Assembly: GCA_963763485.1 (NCBI GenBank)
Contig: CAVXOW010000004.1
Coordinates: 124,001-188,000 of the forward strand
DNA from: CAWCKS01 sp963763485
Lineage (GTDB): Bacteria; Pseudomonadota; Alphaproteobacteria; Rhizobiales; Xanthobacteraceae
Length of the DNA: 64,000 nucleotides
Direction of reading: 5' to 3'
In this document: piece by piece, positions 56,401 through 64,000 of the stretch
Layout of the letters: every line of letters begins with the position of its first letter
Numbering within the stretch: the first letter of the stretch is position 1
Position numbers and translations under genes: made by a program
The notes under the pieces: model-generated
Told to the model about the DNA's origin: nothing
The model's input: only the letters and a program-made list of their open reading frames with translations
Databases searched by the model: none

Positions 56401-56841
56401 TCACCACTGCGCGTGGGCCACCAGACCCGTTGGCGTTTCCTCGACGATCAGCACGAGTTTCGGAACGCAGAGACTCTTACCATCGAACGCAACGCGAGGA
56501 TCCTCTATCCACAGGTGCCGATAAGTCTTCGCGTGGTCATCGATCAACAGCAGCGTCCAGTTGGTGTGACTTCCTGGGAGATCAGGATCCAGCTGCCGAT
56601 ACTTTCGATCGTACATCTCATTGGGAGTGCCGGCCTCAGGTGGGTAAACGCACGCTCGATCAAAGGTGAATTTCTTGGCTGGGTCATACCGGCGGTCGCG
56701 TAGCAACACGTCAGTTATCCGCGTATCCGAAGGCGCGAGAAACTCTAACCAGACAATGGCGGCTCCGATCGCAGCGAAGAGGAGCGCCGCGCCAAGCAAT
56801 GTCAGCATCGTGAGAGCAATGATTTTTCCGATTTTGCCCAC
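56401..56841 (-). CDS. prophage membrane-anchored protein
   Basis: 146 residues from a GTG start. One N-terminal span (IGKIIALTMLTLLGAALLFA, then AIGAAIVWLEFL) and an exported domain with paired Cys (FDRACVYPPEAG and GKSLCVPKLVLIV). The soluble part looks strand-rich with FTFDRACVYPPEAGTPNEMY. It is the only gene of the block with a typical anchored, disulfide-bearing periplasmic domain. Could act in exclusion or as a surface factor. Ends 14 nt before the next start. Confidence 0.65.
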   Translation of the reverse strand: MGKIGKIIALTMLTLLGAALLFAAIGAAIVWLEFLAPSDTRITDVLLRDRRYDPAKKFTFDRACVYPPEAGTPNEMYDRKYRQLDPDLPGSHTNWTLLLIDDHAKTYRHLWIEDPRVAFDGKSLCVPKLVLIVEETPTGLVAHAQW

Positions 56842-56970
56842 GACGCTTCGCTCACAAGTGACAGATGCAAGGCCGATACTGCTTTCAAGCCGTAGTTGAA
56901 GAACAAATTAGAACAAATTATGGCAATTCGGAGGCGGATCCAGCGCCAGAAGTGACTTCCCAAACCTCGG

Positions 56971-57285
56971 TTACCCGAGACATACAAAAGAGAAAATCCG
57001 GTCGGTCTGGCCGTTGTTGGCATGAGTGACCGTAAAGCTGCCCTTTCCAACAGAGCTGATATACAGCGTGCCATTGCCGATCTCAGCGGCGGCATTGGCC
57101 GTCATAGGAACCAGAATTGGCACCGAGCCTCCGGCGCAGGTCACAGCTGTCACAACCGTCGTCGTCACACCGGCGGCGAGGGTGACAATCCCGGTCGCAT
57201 TGGATCGACCTGACGCAAGCTCGTTGATGGCAAGCGCGAGCTTGCTCAAGTCCTTCTCATTGCGGTCAACGACACGGACGGTCAT
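56971..57285 (-). CDS. prophage hypothetical virion-region protein
   Basis: 104 residues: a helical N-terminus (VDRNEKDLSKLALAINELAS) and a strand-rich C-terminus with Thr/Val repeats (GIVTLAAGVTTTVVTAVTCA). Conserved in phage structural blocks as a hypothetical next to the large stabilisation protein. GAGGGCGAG precedes the ATG. The upstream 129 bases (56842-56970) hold nothing clear. Confidence 0.65.
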   Translation of the reverse strand: MTVRVVDRNEKDLSKLALAINELASGRSNATGIVTLAAGVTTTVVTAVTCAGGSVPILVPMTANAAAEIGNGTLYISSVGKGSFTVTHANNGQTDRIFSFVCLG

Positions 57286-57295
57286 GGCTCGCCCT

Positions 57296-59006
57296 CTACT
57301 GCTGTCCCGTCTGTGTTACGTCGGGTTCAACGCCGGCAGCGAAGCTCCAGCTCGTGCCGGCCGGGATGCGCAGCTTCATCCGCGCATAGCGAGTGTCCTG
57401 CCGGAGATCGCAGCGACCGGTCCGCACATTTAGCGCGACCTCCGCCAGATACGTCGGCGTTCCCTGCTGGGTCTCGCGAAACGAAGCGGAGCCGAATGTG
57501 CTTGCCGCATCGGTAATCGGGCGAAAGCCGTTGAGATAAATCCGCTGGCCATCGGTGCCCTGCTCCGCGGTCTCCAGTGTTGCCTCGAGATTGTCGCCGC
57601 GGAAGAACGAAAGCTTGTGATCGAAGCCGAACTGCGCGATCTCCGGCTGCACCGCGGTGGCATAGGCATCGAGCGTCAGCGTCATTGCATCGATCGAAGA
57701 CGAAATGCTGTCGAGGTTTTCCAGCGTCAGCCCTGACTGCGAAATTCCAAGCAAATACTCGCCGGACACCGCGAGCTGAAAGAAGCGGTCCAGCACATAG
57801 TCATAGCCGAGAATCTTGTCGTAGAGGCCTGCGGACCCCGACGCCGACTTGTACGCCCAGTAGACCTTGGTACTGCGCGGATCGGCCGTGCCGATCAGGA
57901 GCTGCAGGTTGCCGCGGTCGAGGTCGGCACGGAAGCTACGATCGACCCGCTCGCGACCGATCTGCTCGGGCATGCCGCCAGGCACGATGCGCTGAAAGCC
58001 CTGGCCCGAATAGAAGAACACGAACTCGCCGGCGCGCACGATGCTGTAGGGCGCGAACAGGCCCTTGTCCTGCGCGATGCGGTCGATCTGAAACACCACG
58101 GGTGAGCCCGGCGCATAGGTCATGCGCCTGATAGCCTGGTCCTGAAAGATGGTGCCGAACTCGCCGCCGGCGACGCCGCGAACAATGCCGCCGTCGGGAA
58201 AATCCTGAAAGTCGGACGAGTTGATGCCCGGCGTCCAGCTCTGTGAGGCGTTGAAGCTGTTCAGGCCTGACCACTGGATCCGGTAGGGGTTCGACAACAG
58301 ACCGGACAGCACAAGAAAGCGGCCGACCACGTCGATATAGGCAGCCTGCGGAGGCGATCCGAGGGCGTCTCCGAAAGCAACCGACGAGGTGAGATCGAAC
58401 ACCTGCAGCGGCGCATTTGCCTGGGCCGCGAACACGAGGTTGCCGGTCTGCGCGAAACGCCACTGCGCTGAAGCCGAGAGTGCCAGATAGGTCGACGTCA
58501 CCGAATGCGTGCCGCTGCCGGCGCTCGACGTGTTGATCGAGCGCGCCGCCCGGCGTCGCCGAAACGCTGAAGGCGCTGGATGACAGTCCGGACGCCGCAA
58601 CATAGTAGACCGTGCCAACCGTAAGGCCCGAGGGCAGCGATCCGGTGGTCGAGAACACGACAGGGTCGTTCGCCGAGAACGCGTTGCTTGCGGTGACGAC
58701 AGCCGGACTCGCATTTGAGATCGATGTGACGCTCGCCGGCTTCGATACCGGCCGCCAGGCGAAATTGGTGTTGTCGAGCTGGTAGAGCCGGTCGACCGTT
58801 CCCGCGAACACCGCAACCGAACCATCGGACTTCAACGCATAGAACGCCCCACGACAGCGGGCCGGCAGCGCGGAGGTGTAGCTCGAGCCGCCGGGAAACG
58901 GCCCGTAGCCGTCACCGCGCGGCACGACATTGAGGATGTTCTTCGTGCTCGACCCCTCGTAGTCGGCCACGTCGGGGCGATAGTCACCGAATTGCAGCAA
59001 CGGCAT
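57296..59006 (-). CDS. phage virion stabilisation-type protein (frameshift)
   Basis: About 569 residues from the ATG at 59006 (MPLLQFGDYRPDVADYEGSS). One extra base near 58541 joins SVSATPGGA to SINTSSAGSGTHSVTSTYLA. The protein is strand-rich with propeller-like repeats (LVLSGLLSNPYRIQWSG, FGTIFQDQAIRRMTYAPGSP) and RLYQLDNTNFAW near the start. It resembles the large propeller-like neck/stabilisation proteins of podophages. Both halves are well conserved, so the indel is probably artificial. Starts 4 bases after the stop of the preceding small gene. Confidence 0.7.
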
Positions 59007-59009
59007 TGA

Positions 59010-59198
59010 TCACAATCCATCGTCGTTGTCGGCGGCGGTCCAGCTCTCAGCCGCGACGGCCCTGGGACTCCAGGCACCATGCGACCCTGCCACGGCGGCC
59101 CAGCGATCGGGCGGCGGGCTCAGCGGCTGAAAGAAGTCGCAATCAAAGGCATCATCGTCGAATGCATAACCATCGAACGCGCGTGAACGTCGTGACAT
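59010..59198 (-). CDS. small prophage hypothetical protein
   Basis: 62 residues, MSRRSRAFDGYAFDDDAFDC, Asp- and Phe-rich, then DFFQPLSPPPDRWAAVAG. Low complexity and acidic; the stop lies just before the next start. Ribosome site is weak. The 250 bases upstream (59199-59448) hold no clear gene. Confidence 0.5.
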   Translation of the reverse strand: MSRRSRAFDGYAFDDDAFDCDFFQPLSPPPDRWAAVAGSHGAWSPRAVAAESWTAADNDDGL

Positions 59199-59448
59199 TT
59201 GAGAATCCGAGGCGTAAGCGCGGCTTGAAGCTTGCGCGCATATGCGCGGCAGGCGCGTTGACCAATTGCTGCTGTAAGGACAATTCAGGCGCCGTGAGTG
59301 TCGCGGGCATTAGCCCCGTTTGGTGGTTCAGTCACCGCGACACGGGACCAACGGCCACCAAAGCGAAGGCCAGTTCCGACTCAGCGTTGCCGCCGACTTC
59401 GGCGCAAACACATCAAGACTTTCAATCAACAGAACGCCCGGCGTTCCC

Positions 59449-61604
59449 TCATCCCACGAACTCGAAGACCAGATCACCGATCGGTACGCCGTCAGGAACG
59501 ATCAAGGTGATCTCTTGCGTTTGTGCACTGCCGTCGACGCGCTGACGGACAGAAAAATCGTCTTTGGCCTGGTTGAGAATGCCAATTCCAACAGGGCCGC
59601 CCGAGACCCTTGCCTTGATGCGAATCCAGATCGGTCCCTTCAAGTCCAACGCACTGTTGCTGGTCAGGATCGCGCCGTAAGCCCAGGGTTGCGGCGGTGT
59701 TTCTATTCGCAGGGACTTCGTAGAGTCGTAATTCGAGAACACGCCCGCGACGCGCACACTCGCGGCGGCAACATCGATCACGTTCGGCTCGAGCAGTGTC
59801 AGCGAGAACTTCAACACCGGTGTATCGATCTGCTTCCGGTCCTTCACCAACCAATCCATCTTCGCTGCCGCGCGACTGGCAACGTTAATTCGATCGATGG
59901 TCGATCGTATCCTGGCGGCGTCGTCCGAAACAACCACGATCGTGCGCGGCGTGAGCACATCCTCCCGCGTCACAACTCCTGGATCGGCAACCCGCACAAA
60001 TCCCGTCGCAGCGATGGGAATGGCAACGTACCGACTTGGCAGCCTGCATTTCGGATCGACCGTCCGCCCAAACACTTCCGAGTCGTCCCACCAGATTGCG
60101 ACAGTCGACGGATTCAGATCAAGCGCTGTCAAGTAGCGATTGGCCTCGACCGTCGCGCGATAAAGATCTTCGCGCAGCTCACAAGCCTCCGGATACGCAT
60201 AGGCATCGACCCGCGCATGGAAAACACCAGGAACTGCCAAATAAGAAGGCGGCCTCAAGACATGAACGACGTCGGCGACAACGAACAGCATCGCAAAGGC
60301 TGCGAGGCCCGCCCAGCGGCCCTTCGAGAGCCAGAGGCACCCAAATGCAGCCAAATACAGCGCAATGACCACGACTGCGATATTAGCAGCGTTGACAAGC
60401 AGCGCGACCTTGCTGAGCAGGACATCAAGCCCGAGCACCTTGCAGCCGGCCAACGCGAGGACATAAGCCAAGCGGCACGACGACCAGGACAACGAGCGCG
60501 CGGTGATCCCGCTCGCCACTCACCAGATGAAGCTGGCCCGCAATGGCGAACATCGCAGGATAAAGGATTGGCTCCGCCATATACCAGGGCTGCAGCGAGG
60601 TTTGCCCGAGTGTCTGCCACACGACCAGGATGATGGCCGCGAGCAAAAACTCTGACTTGAAACGCGAGCGCGACGGCGTCGCTCTTGTTCTGAGATCGCA
60701 CCAGTTGCCGCCAGCGCGTGATGACCAGCCAGCTTGCCGGAAGCAAGAGCGCGGCCAGCAGCGCCAACGCCATACCCTCGCTGCCAAGAAACCAGCCCGA
60801 GCTCCATGGCAACCACCAGACCTGCTGGTCCGGATGCGACACCAGGACAAACACGCGCCTTAAGAAGATCCAGTGGAAGAAGAAGGAGCGGCCGGCGAGA
60901 TAATTGCCGACGCCGAACGCGAGCGTGATCGCAACAAAGCCGGCAAGACCGGCCGCCAGCAGCCGCGCCAGTTGCGAGAAGCGTGGCGCGCCGCCGAGCA
61001 CCACGAAGTGAATCGCAAGGAGCGGGGTCCAGTTGATAAAGATGATGTTGGCGTGCAGCGTCGCGCTCCACGCAGCGCCCGCCAGTGCCATCCAGCGCAA
61101 GGAGCTATGTTCGGTCGCTGCGTTCGACAAAAACCAGACTGTCAGAATGTAGAAAAGCGCTGCCTCGCCGTCGTGATAGTCCCAACCGCCCGGGCCGTGG
61201 AACGGCACGTAGAACAGCAACGAGACCGCGACAAGGAAGGCGATCCAATCCGCGAATGATTTCCTGACGACCAAATAGAGCGCAAGCGGTGCCGCAAGGA
61301 GCGAGAACAGATGCAGCAAGAAGTTCGCGACCAGCGGCGGAAAGACCTTGTAGGCGGCAAAGCCGGTCCAAATCCACGGCAACCGCACGATCTTCTTGTC
61401 GCCGACAAGATATTGGGGAAGGTCGTAGTTCTCGAAAAACCCGATATAGATCCAGCTATCGACGACCCCTGGCTGATTGTAGATCCAGCCACGGTTGAAG
61501 GCCAACAGCACAAGGGGCAGGCAACACAGCAACACCAGCTGAAACGCTGGATGGCCAACGAGGCTCGTCCATCTTGATCCGGCTGTGCGCGCTTGCTGGT
61601 TCAC
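59449..61604 (-). CDS. GT-C-like membrane glycosyltransferase, prophage cargo (two frameshifts)
   Basis: About 717 residues from a GTG at 61604. Roughly ten membrane spans with an early periplasmic motif QPGVVDSWIYIGFFENYDLP (Asp before the first loop, as in GT-C enzymes), HGPGGWDYHDGEAALFYILT, and GATWSATLHANIIFINWTP-like segments. Extra bases near 60661 and 60468 split it; corrected, FKSEFLLAAIILVVWQTLGQ and LAYVLALAGCKVLGLDVLLS join the ends. The C-terminal 300 residues are a soluble, strand-rich domain (IETPPQPWAYGAILTSNSAL). It is not a phage structural gene; such enzymes modify surface glycans and can change phage receptor specificity. Confidence 0.7.
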
Positions 61605-61839
61605 GACCGCGGTTTCTCAGGCAGGTACCGATGCTGCGGTTAACGGAGGTAGAATTCCGCAAATCGCAATGTCAAGGCATTCCAGGGCCAGCCAGTTGCC
61701 TCCGCCCGGGGTCGCAAACTGCACTCGATGACGGGCTTATGAGGATCGAGCCGGAGAGTTCACTCCCGCGTGCCTTGCCACAGCCGGTTTACGTGCCGAC
61801 TACGCTCGGTTAGGTTGCCGGCCGAACTTGAGGGTGATC

Positions 61840-62592
61840 ATGAGCGTGTTGGGCCGAATCCTGGGGCGATCGGAAGACAAGGATTGGGTCAAGGAACTCA
61901 ATGCCAAGTGGCATGAGATTCCGTTGACTGCCGTCGAGCGCGGTTCGTCGCGCGAGGCCGCGCACCGTTCCGACGCCGACCTTCTGAAATGGTGGAACGG
62001 GTTGCAAGCAGAGATGCTCGGCTCCCTCGCCTATCGCTGGATCATCGAAGTTTATCGCGATTTCGTGCGCGGCAAGAAGGTTTTGGAAGTCGGTCCAGGC
62101 AATGGCGTTGTCGGCATCACCTTTGCCGAAGCTGGCGCGACAATGACATTTGCCGATGTCGTTCCCAGCAACCTTGAACTGATCCGTCGCATCTGTGCGC
62201 TGAAATCCCTACCCGCAGAATTTCTGCGCATTGAGCAATTCAGCGATCCATACAAGCTCGCGGACAATTACGACGCTATCTTTGCCATCGGATCGATGCA
62301 TCATGCGCCCTCCGACGTTCTCAAGCCGGAATTCGAAGCCCTTGCCTCGCGGCTGAAGATCGGCGGGCGGTTCATCGCCCTCACCTATCCAAAGGAGCGA
62401 TGGATTGCTGAGGGATCAAAGCCCTTTACCGAGTTCGGCAAAGGCACTGACGGCGAAAATACACCTTGGGCGGAATGGTATGATCTCGACAAGATGCTGG
62501 CTCAATTTGCGCCGTTCAAATTTGAACCACTAATGTCGTTCAACTACGGCAACGACGCGTTCAACTGGTTCGACCTGCGAAAGATCGGTTAG
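61840..62592 (+). CDS. class I SAM-dependent methyltransferase, prophage cargo
   Basis: 250 residues from the ATG at 61840 (MSVLGRILGRSEDKDWVKEL). Motif I is GKKVLEVGPGNGVVGITFAE with GPGNG as the SAM loop; MTFADVVPSNLELI supplies the acidic residue, and DAIFAIGSMHHAPSDVLKPE is the motif IV region; LKIGGRFIALTYP follows. The only plus-strand gene in this part of the prophage, convergent with the tail fibre gene. A sugar or small-molecule methylation role beside the GT-like gene is inferred from position. Confidence 0.85.
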   Translation: MSVLGRILGRSEDKDWVKELNAKWHEIPLTAVERGSSREAAHRSDADLLKWWNGLQAEMLGSLAYRWIIEVYRDFVRGKKVLEVGPGNGVVGITFAEAGATMTFADVVPSNLELIRRICALKSLPAEFLRIEQFSDPYKLADNYDAIFAIGSMHHAPSDVLKPEFEALASRLKIGGRFIALTYPKERWIAEGSKPFTEFGKGTDGENTPWAEWYDLDKMLAQFAPFKFEPLMSFNYGNDAFNWFDLRKIG

Positions 62593-64000
62593 CGCACTCG
62601 CCGGGCTCGGATTTCTCCGAACGCTGTCACGCCGCTCCCCGCATTCTGAGTAATCTGAACGACAAGATAGATGGTTGTTGATCCGTTTAGACTTTGGCGG
62701 ATCATTCCGACGTCATAATCCAAATTCGGCAACGTGCTCTGCGCGATGCCGAGATATGTCACAAAACAACCTGACAGACCCCGAGCCGGGAGGGTTGCGC
62801 TGGTCGTAGAAATCCCAGCGGAGACGACATTTAGTGTGTTCGCATTGCTCGGTGGATTGATCGAGATGTGAGCACACACGTCCCAATCTCCAGGTCCTAG
62901 CGCAATCGATGCGACGTTTGTAATCGTGCCGGACGTCAGCGAAATCGCCGAGCCGCCGGTAACCTTGACCTCGACATACTCCCCGATATTCCCCGCCGTG
63001 GCATTGTCGTTCGTCGTGGTGCCCGGGATCAGGTTCGCGGTGTAATCGCCCTGCGCCGGCGTGACCGCGCCTGAGCGACCGTTGAATGTGGAGACACCGC
63101 TTGCCGCGCTTGCGCCGATCGCCTGCGCGGTCCACTTCGACGAGCCATCCGACCACAGAATGTAAGCGCCATTGGCGCTGCTGATCGTGACCGACGTGCC
63201 GCCGTTGATGGTGTCCGAGCCGGCGCGGGCAATCACCAGCGTGTTGGTGCCGGTCACGCGTCCCCTGAAAGTCCGCAACGACAAGCGGCTGACCGGGATT
63301 GACCGCGTTCGCCGCCGGCAGCGTCCAGGTGCGTGACGCGGTGAATGCCGCATTGGTGCCGACCACCTTGTCGGCTGCCAGGATCGTGTAGTTGCTGTCG
63401 CCGTGGCCGGTAAAACTCTCGACGTTGAGGCCGGATGATCCGCGCGCCCCCGCCGCGCTGGTCTGGGCCGTCCCGCCATTGGCAATGCCAAGCGTACCGG
63501 TCACGCCGTTGCCGAGATTGACCTGGTCCCAGGCCGGATTGTTGCTCGTGCCGGTGTTGGCGAGATAGCGCGTCGCGCTGCTGTTCTTCGCAAGCGCGGA
63601 TTTGACCCCGCTCGCCGAGCCGTACCAGAGGTCGCCCTGCGCGATCGCCGGCAGTGATACGGCACCTGCGGTCGACAAACTGCCACCGACGGCGATCGTG
63701 CTCGCGCCGTTATTCGTGCCGGTGCCGCCGCGGGCGCCACTCAGCGTACCGCTCCAGCCCAGCGTCAGGTTCTGCGCCGATATCGAGCCGGTGACATTGG
63801 TATCGTTCGTGACGCCCTGCACGACATTGGCATTGAGCCGGCCGGCGGCAAGCGTGCCGTTCCAGCCCACCGTGATCGAGGTCGCTGCCAGCAGCGCCGA
63901 GGACGGCGCGCCGCTCAAGCCGAGCGTGACATTGGTATCATTGCTGCCGATAGCGCAACGCCGGCGCTGTAGGCTGCCGTTGACCAGCGTATCCCATGCG
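62589..64000 (-). CDS. phage tail fibre protein, N-terminus outside the window (frameshifts)
   Basis: The C-terminal 470 or so residues. Repeated strands such as NDTNVTLGLSG, ITVGWNGTLAAGRLNAN, LTLGWSGTLSGARGGTGTNN and LGIANGGTAQTSAAGARGSS are typical tail-fibre beta-helical repeats. The end (VSTFNGRSGAVTPAQGDYTA onward, ending GVTAFGEIRARRVR) is strand-rich. Extra bases near 63262 and 63951 and a missing base near 63970 disturb the frame; corrected DFQGRVTGTNTLVIARAG is continuous. The real start lies right of the window. Likely host-recognition fibre. Confidence 0.8.

Noticed and set aside
47310..64000. Gene transfer agent instead of a prophage
   Set aside because: The lysis-type genes could fit, but the fibre repeats, collar fibre, GNAT-like internal virion protein and absence of GTA tail/glycoprotein order argue for an ordinary phage.

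Overview
The window looks like a chromosomal piece of a high-GC alphaproteobacterium of the Bradyrhizobium/Rhodopseudomonas type (Nitrobacteraceae). This is inferred from the gene families (OpgC, HWE-type sensor kinase, NDUFS4-like ETC subunit, many GAF-GGDEF/EAL proteins, small Rhizobiales hypotheticals), from dispersed palindromic elements typical of the group, and from codon use. There are two tRNA genes (Arg-UCU, Pro-UGG). I see no rRNA, CRISPR array or transposase.

Regions. 1-10.4 kb: mixed housekeeping and stress genes (YidB-like fragment, 2OG-Fe(II) oxygenase, small RHH regulator, FkbM methyltransferase, a REP-like element, cobalamin-independent methionine-synthase-like enzyme, hydrolases, HAD, an MCP/Cache soluble receptor, Nudix). 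10.4-23.5 kb: methyltransferase, then a long minus-strand catabolic block. It encodes a single-chain biotin-dependent acyl-CoA carboxylase, a tandem class III CoA-transferase and a complete oligopeptide-type ABC importer, with a divergent GntR/FCD regulator. I infer that an unknown acid is imported, CoA-activated and carboxylated. 23.6-28 kb: tRNA-Arg, an orphan BrnA-like antitoxin, methylcrotonyl-CoA carboxylase alpha and beta, and an NDUFS4-like protein. 28-46.5 kb: OpgC, two paralogous multi-GAF cyclic-di-GMP proteins on opposite strands, a MetX-like hydrolase, slipin, tRNA-Pro, GNAT, a lone solute-binding protein, chromate transporter, extradiol dioxygenase, PilZ, an HWE kinase and a decayed SDR gene.

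47.3-64 kb is part of a prophage read right to left: tail fibre (cut by the window end), virion proteins, a run of small membrane and hypothetical proteins, a tail-collar fibre, lysozyme and small membrane proteins of a lysis cassette. A GT-C-like membrane protein and a SAM methyltransferase sit between the structural genes like lysogenic-conversion cargo. Terminase, portal, capsid and integrase are not in the window.

Caution: at least a dozen otherwise well-conserved genes carry single-base indels, mostly +1. This points to assembly or sequencing errors rather than true gene decay; such genes are given as single loci with the approximate indel position. The cupin (5.2 kb) and SDR (45.5 kb) loci are damaged enough to be called pseudogenes.
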